DNA of 37,932 nt, taken from IMG/VR virus record IMGVR_UViG_3300025133_000301, positions 1 to 37,932 of that record. One strand, 5' to 3'. The notes beneath the pieces are model-generated. The model was given only the letters and a program-made list of their open reading frames with translations, made no database searches and had not been told where the DNA came from. This DNA comes from a virus. Numbering within the stretch: position 1 is the first letter of the stretch; the number at the start of each line of letters is the position of its first letter. The translations under genes and the position numbers were made by a program. Positions 1-6,522 of this stretch are shown here, in pieces.

Positions 1-122
1 CAAAATATAACTACAGAAACGCAGAAAAAGTTGAAAGAAAAGCACTAACCCCTCAAGACGCTGAACATTACGCCTATGCGCTCAGTGCCATCTTCTATAC
101 TCGCAAAAGAGGCCAGAAATGA
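1..122 (+). CDS. 3' end of a hypothetical protein (truncated at left edge)
   Basis: An open frame enters from the left edge (first full codon at base 3) and stops at TGA 120-122. The 39 visible residues are polar and basic, with a central segment ALTPQDAEHYAYALSAIFYT. No family is recognised. The stop overlaps the next start as ATGA, so it is the upstream member of a translationally coupled early operon. The start lies outside the window. Confidence 0.7.
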   Translation, partial: KYNYRNAEKVERKALTPQDAEHYAYALSAIFYTRKRGQK

Positions 123-430
123 CATTACCAGAAACCCATATAGGCATACAGAATACAGTCAGCGGATGGAAAGCAGTTCAATACGAATTAGACGAGGGGG
201 TCGAATGGCCTGTCCCTGTCCAGTTTGGACTTATAGGCCACGGGTCACCAGAATCAGCACAGATGGACGGCCACGAATGGGCACAGAGCACAGGGCTACC
301 TCTATTAATAGAAGTGCTTGGTCGATTCTGGGTTCGCTATACCTACCCTGACGGCAAGGAAACGATGGATATCCTATCTGTCAAAGACGAAGACGGCAAG
401 TGGATCAATCTAACAGAGGAGACTAACTAA
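119..430 (+). CDS. hypothetical protein, 103 aa
   Basis: Small soluble protein with no recognised domain. It is rich in Gly, Trp and acidic residues (WPVPVQFGLIGHGSPES, then FWVRYTYPDG and a C-terminal SVKDEDGKWINL). The repeated aromatic/Gly strands suggest a small beta fold, which is inference only. The ATG overlaps the previous stop, with an AGAGG ribosome site just upstream, and its own TAA shares one base with the next ATG. It belongs to the overlapping early gene string upstream of the excisionase candidate. Confidence 0.75.
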   Translation: MTLPETHIGIQNTVSGWKAVQYELDEGVEWPVPVQFGLIGHGSPESAQMDGHEWAQSTGLPLLIEVLGRFWVRYTYPDGKETMDILSVKDEDGKWINLTEETN

Positions 431-777
431 TGCCGAAAACACATATCAAGCTCACTCGGGCAATAGCCCCGTTGATTCCTCTTCATAATGAAGAAGAAGT
501 TATTGTTTCTGTTAGAAAAATTGATTTTGTCGAACCCGAAGAGGTCACACGGTACTTGGTTGATGGAGATCCGAAGGCGGGTACAGAAACCGTCATCTTA
601 TCAAAAGTGACACTGAAAGGGAAGGCAGGGGATAGTTCTTATAATTCGCTATTGGCAACAGAGACAGTGGAAGAGATCTACGATCTGATTGAGGGCGAGG
701 AAGAGGAAGACGATTCGTCTATGCCAAAATGGGTCTATGATAAAATGATGAAAGAGCAAGAAGAACAGGATGAATAA
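430..777 (+). CDS. hypothetical acidic protein, 115 aa
   Basis: Unrecognised. The N-terminal half (HIKLTRAIAPLIPLHNEE, then VIVSVRKIDFVEPEEVTRYL) looks like a compact beta-rich domain. The C-terminal third is a strongly acidic run (EGEEEEDD) followed by a Lys/Glu helix. The TAATG junction at the start and the ATGA overlap at the end make translational coupling likely on both sides. Acidic tails of this kind are common in small early phage proteins and say little about function. Confidence 0.75.
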   Translation: MPKTHIKLTRAIAPLIPLHNEEEVIVSVRKIDFVEPEEVTRYLVDGDPKAGTETVILSKVTLKGKAGDSSYNSLLATETVEEIYDLIEGEEEEDDSSMPKWVYDKMMKEQEEQDE

Positions 778-1165
778 ACAAATAATAGAAGCTGAACTGA
801 AAGGACTAGACAAAGATCAGCTACGGTTACTGCGAACGATGTTAAAGAGCGGCGGTGACTATCCAGCAGGCGCCGAGAATCACATAGACCAGCAAGCACT
901 GCTGAACTTAATAAAGAATGAGTTCATCGAATGGGTAGACGATTGGCGAGAGCATGTTCGCCTAAAAGAAAAAGCTCATACAGCAAATGAACTGACTTAC
1001 GAGTGTCCAATATGCGTTAAGGCTCATAATGGTGGAATTTGGGGACAAGACCTCAGTCTTTGCGAGGAATGCTTACGCGAAAGTCGCGAGAGTCACGAAG
1101 CTGAGTCAGATGAAGCACGAAAAATGCGTGAACATGACTTCATTGTCTCAATGAAACGACATTAA
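770..1165 (+). CDS. hypothetical zinc-ribbon protein, 131 aa
   Basis: The protein carries two CxxC pairs, CPIC and CEEC, about 20 residues apart around residues 78-102, the spacing of a treble-clef or zinc-ribbon fold. They are flanked by an N-terminal helical region (residues 1-60) and a charged C-terminus. Zinc binding is inferred from the cysteines; nucleic-acid or protein binding would be the usual role but is not shown. The start overlaps the previous gene (ATGA). It is the last gene before the excisionase-like gene, 15 bases downstream. Confidence 0.75.
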   Translation: MNKQIIEAELKGLDKDQLRLLRTMLKSGGDYPAGAENHIDQQALLNLIKNEFIEWVDDWREHVRLKEKAHTANELTYECPICVKAHNGGIWGQDLSLCEECLRESRESHEAESDEARKMREHDFIVSMKRH

Positions 1166-1180
1166 AAGAAGCGAGTAGAG

Positions 1181-1402
1181 ATGAAAACTGAAAAGACGTT
1201 CCTCGAACATCTGCCGCCCGATCAGCTGGTGCCAATTGAGACGGTGGAACACTATACTGGACTGAATAGGCGCACTATAAAACGAATGGCCAATGGACAG
1301 CATCCGGCGGGGAAGTTGCCGTATGTGGATTTTGGACGATACGAAAAACGCTTTCGCGTAAGAGATGTGCTGGATTTTATTGAGAAGCGATATCGGAACT
1401 AG
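1181..1402 (+). CDS. excisionase-like / MerR-type winged HTH protein, 73 aa
   Basis: A short protein with the layout of Xis/MerR-like DNA-binding domains: LVPIETVEHYTGLNRRTIKR forms the helix-turn-helix (about residues 16-35), followed by a wing-like turn (KLPYVDFGRYEKRFRVRD) and a final helix DVLDFIEKRY. Proteins of this type act as recombination directionality factors or small regulators. Proximity to the integrase supports excisionase, but it converges on the integrase and the two genes overlap by 26 bases at their 3' ends, which is unusual. A second candidate directionality factor lies at 10223-10423. Confidence 0.65.
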   Translation: MKTEKTFLEHLPPDQLVPIETVEHYTGLNRRTIKRMANGQHPAGKLPYVDFGRYEKRFRVRDVLDFIEKRYRN

Positions 1403-2993
1403 CCCAGCGAGAAGCAAGTCTGTCTTCGACAATTTCATTTGCTTCAACAGCATGAAGGTAGTGTTGGGTTGTGCGGATGTCCGCATGGCCCATGCGCTCT
1501 TGCACTGTCCTGAGTTCCTCGCCTTCTCGCAGTAGGCCCGTGGCATAGCAATGTCGAAGCGAATAAAAAGTATGGTTGCCACCCTCTTTTCTGGTGGGGT
1601 ATCCGCAATATCTTAACAGCTTCTGGAAATTTTCATTAAGCACTCGTGGGCCATTCGGCTTTCCAGCATCGACTGGACCTCTTGGATTACCGCTGGGAAA
1701 GATGAAGAAATCAAATAGATTATGCTTTTTCAGGCGCTTTCGTTCAGCCTTGAACAGGTCAACCAGCTCTTGAACCATCCCTATCTCGCGGAACTCGGTC
1801 ACCTCTTCATTTTCTTCCTTGTCGGATTTAGGTGACCACACTTCTCCACGGGGTGACGTTACCTTGGTAACCCTGAGGATGCGCCTGTCGAGGTCTACAT
1901 GGTCCCACGGCAACCAGACGATTTCACTGTTGCGCAGGCCGCAAAATAGCCCGATGCGAAAGGCAAGGGGGAACATGCCTCGCATTGCCACCTTCTCCCG
2001 TGTGCGCTTTTCAAAGTAGAAGTTCTCTGGCACTGATTCTTTTGAGTTTTTGACCCACTCTATTACGATTGATTTAGAGATCGTATTGTGAGGAGAGTGA
2101 CTGCTTTGGTTGCCTTGATTCGGCTTAATGTAGGGCAGTAACCCATCCTTCATATACCGCTGTAAGGTGATCGGCGCTACGTTGAGCAGTTTCCGCAAAT
2201 GTTGGCGCGACACTTGGTGTGGCAGGGCGTCTAACTCTTCTGGTGCAATCAAGGATAGCTTCGATTTTCCACGAAGGGGCTTTCGCACTTTGAGTCGAGG
2301 CTCTTCCTTGGTGAGGTCAACCATGTCAAATGTCGCAGGTAAAAGGCTCTTAATCCACTCATCTGGAAGTATATGGCGTCTATGATTGGGCGTTACTCTG
2401 GTCGCGCCCCTACGTCTGACCTTTATTTTTTCTGCGGGATTCTCGCCGCCGATCATCTTTAGTTCTATAGCCGCCGATAAAATCTGCCTCATGGCAATAA
2501 TCCACTTCTCTTGCGTGCTGAGCGGCACAGCGTCCCTGCGCTGTTGGTTTATTTCTTCTTGTAAGACTTTATGAGGAACCTGCAAATCGGGGTAATTCTG
2601 CTTAAGCCAATTGATCGCGGTTTTGGCGCGTGTCATCTTGACTACATGATTAGCACTTAGCTTATTAACGCTCTGCGAGGCGTCGATGCGGTCGCCTGAG
2701 TATTGCTCAAGTATAGCAGCCCAATCGATTAATTTGGTTCCCAGCTGATTGACTTCTACGTGGTCGGAATAGCTGGGAAACGATGCGACTGCATCCGCAA
2801 CCGTTATATACCTTCGCTTTATCCACAACTCTACTTCATCGCGCCGGTCATTTTTCGTCCTGTAACGACGTTCCATAAGGTTGGCTACCTCAAGATAATC
2901 AAGAGCATCTTCTTCGGTGGGTAGCGTTTTGCTTCTCTGTGTGTGTAAGCGATAGCTTACCTTTCGTTTGTTTTTCTTGCTTTGCGATGCCAT
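1377..2993 (-). CDS. int: tyrosine recombinase (phage integrase) with inserted HTH domain
   Basis: 538 residues, longer than most phage integrases. A SAM-like core-binding domain spans about residues 80-200. The catalytic domain (about 325-520) carries R354 in CGLRNSE, R480 in YSLRHCYATG, H503 in GHADIRTT and the nucleophile Y512 in TTQHYLH. The position three before R480 is Tyr rather than the usual His. Between these domains, about residues 250-315, lies a MerR-like HTH (VSRQHLRKLLNVAPITLQRY followed by MKDGLLPYI and a helix IVIEWVKNS), not part of the standard fold. The start ATG at 2993 has an AGGGG site upstream. The tRNA-derived att site lies about 250 bases upstream, so integration into a tRNA gene is expected. 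Confidence 0.95.
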   Translation of the reverse strand: MASQSKKNKRKVSYRLHTQRSKTLPTEEDALDYLEVANLMERRYRTKNDRRDEVELWIKRRYITVADAVASFPSYSDHVEVNQLGTKLIDWAAILEQYSGDRIDASQSVNKLSANHVVKMTRAKTAINWLKQNYPDLQVPHKVLQEEINQQRRDAVPLSTQEKWIIAMRQILSAAIELKMIGGENPAEKIKVRRRGATRVTPNHRRHILPDEWIKSLLPATFDMVDLTKEEPRLKVRKPLRGKSKLSLIAPEELDALPHQVSRQHLRKLLNVAPITLQRYMKDGLLPYIKPNQGNQSSHSPHNTISKSIVIEWVKNSKESVPENFYFEKRTREKVAMRGMFPLAFRIGLFCGLRNSEIVWLPWDHVDLDRRILRVTKVTSPRGEVWSPKSDKEENEEVTEFREIGMVQELVDLFKAERKRLKKHNLFDFFIFPSGNPRGPVDAGKPNGPRVLNENFQKLLRYCGYPTRKEGGNHTFYSLRHCYATGLLREGEELRTVQERMGHADIRTTQHYLHAVEANEIVEDRLASRWASSDIASQ

Positions 2994-3017
2994 AATAAGC
3001 CCCTATTGAGCTATAAG

Positions 3018-3078
3018 CGAGTAACAGATTAGTAACAAATTGGCTACCAAGACACACCGAGTAACAGATTAGTAACAA
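3018..3078. repeat. two 21-bp direct repeats, putative integrase arm-type sites
   Basis: The 21-mer beginning CGAGTAACAG and ending TTAGTAACAA occurs identically at 3018-3038 and 3058-3078, 40 bases apart. A diverged copy (CGAGTAACCAGATAGCAACA) lies on the other side of the tRNA fragment at 3328-3348. Repeats flanking a crossover core on both sides are the layout of arm-type sites of lambda-like integrases. The function is inferred from position. Confidence 0.6.
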
Positions 3079-3198
3079 GAAATAAGATGTATATATGTGC
3101 ACTACTGTCACTCCTTGTACGTCCTTGTAACTCGTAATCACAGTTAAATGTAATATACGATACACTGCTTAAGCAAGGGATTTATATAGACTTAAGAC

Positions 3199-3240
3199 AA
3201 AAAAATATCGCAAGTTCATGTGGTGTATGAACTTGCGATA
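3199..3240 (-). terminator. rho-independent terminator downstream of the tRNA fragment
   Basis: Perfect 14-bp stem TATCGCAAGTTCAT (3206-3219) pairing with 3227-3240 around a 7-base loop. On the minus strand it is followed by seven T's. It begins two bases after the CCA end of the tRNA fragment, so the phage carries both the tRNA 3' half and a terminator. After integration this would end tRNA transcription before the integrase gene. Confidence 0.85.
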
Positions 3241-3242
3241 AT

Positions 3243-3291
3243 TGGTAGCGGCGGAGGGACTCGAACCCCCGACACGTGGATTATGATTCCA
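3243..3291 (-). other. attP core: 3' half of a tRNA gene, anticodon CAT
   Basis: Read on the minus strand this is the 3' half of a tRNA: anticodon loop ATCATAA with CAT at 34-36, 3' anticodon strand TCCAC, variable loop GTGTC, T-arm GGGGG-TTCGAGT-CCCTC, acceptor strand and encoded CCA. Upstream of the anticodon arm the sequence stops resembling a tRNA (no D-arm or 5' acceptor), and pair 27-43 is mismatched. This is the classic form of an attachment core that rebuilds the 3' end of a host tRNA, here tRNA-Met or tRNA-Ile2(CAT). The exact crossover point cannot be seen. Confidence 0.85.
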
Positions 3292-3327
3292 AAACTTGTC
3301 GATTAAAAAACAATAACTTACGACTTG

Positions 3328-3348
3328 CGAGTAACCAGATAGCAACAA
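3328..3348. repeat. third, diverged arm-type repeat
   Basis: CGAGTAACCAGATAGCAACA resembles the two 21-mers at 3018 and 3058 with a few substitutions and an indel. It lies on the opposite side of the tRNA-derived core and is read in the same direction. It is consistent with a P'-type arm site. Confidence 0.45.
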
Positions 3349-3383
3349 GCGTTACATGGTTGCTACATGACTAATATAACCTC

Positions 3384-3420
3384 AGGCCCTTCTACTGCAA
3401 AGTAGTGGGGCCTTTTTATT
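3384..3420 (+). terminator. rho-independent terminator
   Basis: Stem AGGCCC/GGGCCT (3384-3389 with 3408-3413) and an inner stem CTACT/AGTAG closed by a GCAA tetraloop, followed by TTTTATT. It faces rightward. No plus-strand gene lies between the integrase region and this hairpin, so it may stop readthrough from the attachment region into the early promoter at 3480, or end an unseen small RNA. Confidence 0.75.
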
Positions 3421-3479
3421 GCATCGAACAGGTTCGACAATTGAACCATGAGGGCTACCATATGGGATGACGATATTGA

Positions 3480-3508
3480 TTGACCATGCACTCGCGCATA
3501 CGTATTGT
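3480..3508 (+). promoter_or_regulatory. sigma-70-type promoter for the 3538 operon
   Basis: TTGACC (3480-3485), a 17-base spacer and TATTGT (3503-3508) form a good vegetative promoter. It is followed by a CA-rich leader (ACACACACTCACTCAC) and an AGGAAG ribosome site before the ATG at 3538. A strong terminator lies just upstream, so this promoter most likely starts an independent operon. Confidence 0.7.
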
Positions 3509-3537
3509 ACACACACTCACTCACAGGAAGAAAGACC

Positions 3538-3849
3538 ATGCAAGCGATAATTAACAGCAAGCGCTACGACACAGACACAGCTACGGAAATCGCAGAATAT
3601 GACAATGGATTCAACAGTGGAGACTTTCACCTCGTAGTTGAACGGTTGTATAAAACAGACAAGGGCGCATACTTCTTGGCTTGCTCTGGCGGTGCTTTAT
3701 CAAAGTATGCCAACATAGGTGGGAATTATCGAATCGAAGGCAAGCAGATTCGCCCATTGTCAAACTATGAAACTATTCAGTGGCTTGAAAAGCATGTCGA
3801 AACCGATGTATTAAACCAGCAATTTCCAGACAAAATAGAGGATGCATAA
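3538..3849 (+). CDS. conserved hypothetical protein, 103 aa
   Basis: MQAIINSKRYDTDTATEIAE followed by DFHLVVERLYKTDKGAYFLA and a Gly-rich turn. From memory this resembles a small family of uncharacterised proteins beginning 'INGKRYDTETA' found on phages and plasmids; its function is unknown. The ATG at 3538 was chosen over an upstream TTG because AGGAAG sits at proper spacing. The C-terminus FPDKIEDA is nearly repeated in the next protein, and its codons supply the ribosome site (AGAGGA) for the overlapping downstream ATG. Confidence 0.85.
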   Translation: MQAIINSKRYDTDTATEIAEYDNGFNSGDFHLVVERLYKTDKGAYFLACSGGALSKYANIGGNYRIEGKQIRPLSNYETIQWLEKHVETDVLNQQFPDKIEDA

Positions 3850-4142
3850 TGGATAAAATCACCGTCTGCCTCACAGGCAATCAACAAGTGCTATCAAAGT
3901 TGTGGGGTGCGTGCGATGAAATGGATCGTGGGGGGTTTGAAGATCATAAAATATATTACGTCTTAGACCGCGAAACAGCCTCGAACACTGATGCTGCGTC
4001 AGTGAGGCATTTACACAAGTCATTGTGGCTATATCATGACAATGTTTTGGGATTTGATATTATAACCGCTGGAGACGTAGACGATCTCGGGCAAGATCCT
4101 AACTATCTGAGTGCAAACCCCGACAAGATAGAGGACGCATAA
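3849..4142 (+). CDS. hypothetical protein, 97 aa
   Basis: Unrecognised soluble protein (ITVCLTGNQQVLSKLWGACD at the start). It ends NPDKIEDA, matching the C-terminus of the preceding gene, and uses the same TAATG junction with AGAGGA about nine bases before the next start. The repeated tail may reflect duplication of a gene boundary or selection for a coupling signal. Confidence 0.8.
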   Translation: MDKITVCLTGNQQVLSKLWGACDEMDRGGFEDHKIYYVLDRETASNTDAASVRHLHKSLWLYHDNVLGFDIITAGDVDDLGQDPNYLSANPDKIEDA

Positions 4143-4747
4143 TGACTGAAACAATTACGAAGGTTAGCATTAATTACTTGGAGAGCGAGATACTGCATCC
4201 GCTCTACCATCAATACGGTGGACAAACATCGTCACAACCTGCCCATATCTCGTTAGATGTTCGGACGGGCGATCTAATACCCGAAGCGAATTATGAGATT
4301 GGCAACGCAGTTCCGTTTGATGTCTGGCATGGGGTAATACAGCGCTATGGCATTAATAATGAACTCACCTATACTGAGATCAACGAGCTAATGGAAGCAC
4401 TGGCCCCATTTGCACAGCGCGTAATTGACGGCGCGGAAGTGGGGTATAATAGACAAGCCAATCTTACGGCGTCTTTTTCAGATGATGCTCAAGACGCTAT
4501 TGAGTCGATTGAAGACAAATGCGAAGACCTTGAAACGACATCTGGCGGGGTCTGGCAAGCCGAACATTGGTTTTCAGAGGACAGTGCCGCAGAGATATAT
4601 GGAATAACTGCAAAAACAACAGAATCAGAATTGAAAACGATCATCAAAAAAGCCATTGCTGATGCGAGAGACGAGCAAGATATCACAGTTGACGACATTG
4701 AAAGCTGGATCGAAAATGAGCTTGCGCAAATCAAGGAGGAGCAATAG
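4142..4747 (+). CDS. conserved hypothetical protein, 201 aa
   Basis: The N-terminal half (residues 1-105) includes PAHISLDVRTGDLIPEANYE, VPFDVWHGVIQRYGI and a helix ending VIDGAEVGYN. It resembles, from memory, uncharacterised plasmid/ICE/phage proteins with 'FDVWHG..LRYGI' motifs. The C-terminal half (110-201) is helical and acidic and may be a separate domain. It is coupled to the preceding gene by one base. An AAGGAGG at its 3' end serves the next tiny frame. No function is proposed. Confidence 0.8.
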   Translation: MTETITKVSINYLESEILHPLYHQYGGQTSSQPAHISLDVRTGDLIPEANYEIGNAVPFDVWHGVIQRYGINNELTYTEINELMEALAPFAQRVIDGAEVGYNRQANLTASFSDDAQDAIESIEDKCEDLETTSGGVWQAEHWFSEDSAAEIYGITAKTTESELKTIIKKAIADARDEQDITVDDIESWIENELAQIKEEQ

Positions 4748-4749
4748 TC

Positions 4750-4824
4750 ATGGCACGGAGCAAAAACAGTAGAAAGCGCATTGCTTCTGTTGCCCACGGC
4801 AAGCGGATGATCATGAATAGTTGA
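4750..4824 (+). CDS. putative basic micropeptide, 24 aa
   Basis: MARSKNSRKRIASVAHGKRM plus four residues. It has a strong AAGGAGGAG site about ten bases upstream, and its TGA is one base before the next ATG, so translation looks planned. It is highly basic, as expected of a nucleic-acid-binding or leader peptide. It could instead be a leader that couples translation to the next frame. Confidence 0.45.
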   Translation: MARSKNSRKRIASVAHGKRMIMNS

Positions 4825-4825
4825 C

Positions 4826-4963
4826 ATGCTGGATAGATTCGCAGAGACTGAAATACGAAATGACCTTGATTCAGCCAAGGTCGGCGGCATATGCTTGGCA
4901 TTGGATTGGGTTTTAGATCGGGTTGATACTGAAGATGTAGTCTCTGAACTGACTAATCAATAA
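4826..4963 (+). CDS. small hypothetical protein, 45 aa
   Basis: Begins MLDRFAETEIRNDLDSAKVG and ends DTEDVVSELTNQ. A predicted helical, acidic protein with an amphipathic centre (ICLALDWVLDRV). Its ATG follows the TGA of the 24-residue frame by one base, and no strong ribosome site of its own is visible, so coupling is likely. No family recognised. Confidence 0.5.
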   Translation: MLDRFAETEIRNDLDSAKVGGICLALDWVLDRVDTEDVVSELTNQ

Positions 4964-4977
4964 GCACGTAGCGAAGT

Positions 4978-4996
4978 GTTTGGAATTCATCCAAAC
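4978..4996 (+). promoter_or_regulatory. small hairpin before the 5022 gene
   Basis: GTTTGGA (4978-4984) and TCCAAAC (4990-4996) pair perfectly around a five-base loop, twelve bases before the GGAGG of the 5022 gene. There is no T-tract, so it is not a terminator; a role in mRNA stability or processing is only a guess. Confidence 0.35.
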
Positions 4997-5021
4997 CAAC
5001 ATAACACGGAGGTAATGGCAG

Positions 5022-5894
5022 ATGCCTGCACAAATTGAAATGCGCGAATGTATTGTCTTTAGAGAACGAAACAATTACGCAGTGTGCTATGAGGCTGAGC
5101 TTCCGCTGCCTTTGTGTCCACAGCTGAAGGAAGACATCACATATTGGTATGCCGGAGAAGACAAAGACTCACTCGGCTTAACTCATCGGCGCGTAAATAA
5201 AGATGCATATGATAGTCCCACGATATACGAAATGGACCAAATATCAAAAGGGATAGATCTTGGCGGCAGTCACTATAATTGGCGGCGTATTGCAATTGAC
5301 GACATTGAACATCCACTGCTAAAGCAACAGCTAGTCAGAGAACGTGATATTAGACAGCGAAGGATAGACAACAGAACAGCGCCAGAAGATCGTCCAGTAG
5401 TCTCAGCATCGATTCTGCGTGGATTAAAATTAATTACAGCACATATGAACGAAGCACTGGAGTGGACCGAGATGGCACTCGCTGCTGCACGCGCTGATGA
5501 CTCATATTTTCGTGCGAGTGCACAAAACATGAAACCTTCGTCTGATGTGCGCATGAAATACGGAGCAATGGATTACTCTATGCTGTTTTTTCAGTGTAAA
5601 GACAAAGCAGATTTTACAAAGCTCAGAAAAACAGCATATCACTTCTCTGAATTACAAATACAATCAAAATTGAGTTCTGAGAAAACGATACTACACGGCC
5701 TATGGCTTATGCACAACTACCTTACTGACATCTCAGAGGATAGAGAGCCAGATGCTGTAGTCAGCTATAGCGCACTGCACAAAGATAGTGTCGGGACTAA
5801 GGAGGATTTACATGCCGCAGCCGTGTGGTTGATGCAAGCATGCGCTTGGGCCGAAGACACGAAGAAGCTTAAGGAGGCAAAAAAAGTAGCATAA
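5022..5894 (+). CDS. hypothetical protein, 290 aa
   Basis: Largest gene of the small-gene operon; no family recognised. N-terminal about 110 residues contain beta-type segments (NNYAVCYEAELPLPLCPQL, WYAGEDKDSLGLTHRRVNKD). Residues 125-290 are mainly helical (LKLITAHMNEALEWTEMALA, TILHGLWLMHNYLTDI). No signal peptide or membrane segment. Start chosen at 5022 because GGAGG lies nine bases upstream; the nearer ATG at 5015 is out of frame. It shares one base with the next start. Confidence 0.85.
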   Translation: MPAQIEMRECIVFRERNNYAVCYEAELPLPLCPQLKEDITYWYAGEDKDSLGLTHRRVNKDAYDSPTIYEMDQISKGIDLGGSHYNWRRIAIDDIEHPLLKQQLVRERDIRQRRIDNRTAPEDRPVVSASILRGLKLITAHMNEALEWTEMALAAARADDSYFRASAQNMKPSSDVRMKYGAMDYSMLFFQCKDKADFTKLRKTAYHFSELQIQSKLSSEKTILHGLWLMHNYLTDISEDREPDAVVSYSALHKDSVGTKEDLHAAAVWLMQACAWAEDTKKLKEAKKVA

Positions 5895-6154
5895 TGAACA
5901 ACGACATTCTATTAGACGATAAAAAAGTCGGCAGCATCGAAGAGAACGAAGATGGCCAGTTTGAAATCCACGACGTTTATGGGGAACAAGCTGGACATCT
6001 CGCATACAAGTCACGAGAGCAAGCCGAAGAGCACGTCACAGGGCATTTAGAGTGGCTGGCTCACGTTGCAAGCAGGGACAATGTGGTTCATGGCTTTACG
6101 CAAATGGCCAAAGGCCACATTGAGAAATACAAGAACTTATTATCCAATACGTAG
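5894..6154 (+). CDS. hypothetical protein, 86 aa
   Basis: Starts MNNDILLDDKKVGSIEENED, followed by a short beta/alpha pattern (FEIHDVYGEQAGHLAYKSRE) that resembles small query-like domains in which a residue string is followed by 'YKSREQAEEHV'. No known function. TAATGA overlap with the preceding gene implies coupling. It is followed by a CA-repeat leader belonging to the next gene. Confidence 0.75.
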   Translation: MNNDILLDDKKVGSIEENEDGQFEIHDVYGEQAGHLAYKSREQAEEHVTGHLEWLAHVASRDNVVHGFTQMAKGHIEKYKNLLSNT

Positions 6155-6160
6155 TTAAGC

Positions 6161-6180
6161 ACACACACACTCACAAGGAG
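6161..6180 (+). promoter_or_regulatory. CA-rich translation leader (copy 2)
   Basis: ACACACACACTCACAAGGAG directly precedes the ATG at 6187. The same kind of CACACTCAC tract occurs before the genes at 3538 (from about 3509) and 11047 (from about 11015). CA-rich unstructured leaders can aid ribosome loading; repeated use before three genes suggests a phage-specific leader. Confidence 0.45.
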
Positions 6181-6186
6181 ATCAAC

Positions 6187-6432
6187 ATGTCCGACATCAC
6201 CACGCAAGAGCAGTATGACGAAAAAATTCCCGAATGGATCGAGGACACTCATCAGCTGAAGATGCTGGAATATGCCCTTGATTCGATACGCGAGGGAGGA
6301 TCCATAAATATGTACGGCGGGGCCGAGGCACTGCAGCAAGTCTATCCGGATCTGGAGAATCAGCAGGCGCGTGAGATGCTGCTATTTTGGATGGCCGCTT
6401 TCAGCTTTCGGCACAATTTGGTGGGTCAGTAA
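6187..6432 (+). CDS. hypothetical acidic protein, 81 aa
   Basis: MSDITTQEQYDEKIPEWIED at the start, a Gly-rich turn (REGGSINMYGGAEAL) in the middle and a C-terminal hydrophobic helix (REMLLFWMAAFSFRHNL). No recognised domain. AAGGAG lies at good spacing within the CA-rich leader. After its stop, 90 bases separate it from the next gene; I see only a 15-codon frame there, which I do not call. Confidence 0.75.
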   Translation: MSDITTQEQYDEKIPEWIEDTHQLKMLEYALDSIREGGSINMYGGAEALQQVYPDLENQQAREMLLFWMAAFSFRHNLVGQ

Positions 6433-6522
6433 ATGCCTTTTCATAGCATGGCATCCGGAGGGCTACTATGGTATATTTGAGAGCCCTGTCAGATGACACT
6501 ACTCACCGTATAGGAGTTTTTT

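Noticed and set aside
1148-1582. 144-residue minus-strand frame opposite the excisionase candidate
   Set aside because: It lies antisense to the HTH gene and across the integrase 3' end in another frame, with no recognisable protein pattern.
2899-3165. 88-residue minus-strand reading frame overlapping the integrase 5' end
   Set aside because: It spans the integrase start and the repeat region and has no family or ribosome site; the repeats and intergenic composition argue against coding.
3243-3300. A complete tRNA gene on the minus strand
   Set aside because: Only the anticodon arm to CCA is present. Upstream bases give no D-arm or 5' acceptor strand, and one anticodon pair is mismatched; attP core fits better.
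3018-3348. CRISPR-like array from the 21-bp repeats
   Set aside because: Only two identical copies and one diverged copy, with unequal spacing and a tRNA-derived core between them; arm sites fit better.
6433-6480. 15-codon frame after the 6187 gene
   Set aside because: Very short, with no ribosome site of its own; chance frame cannot be excluded.
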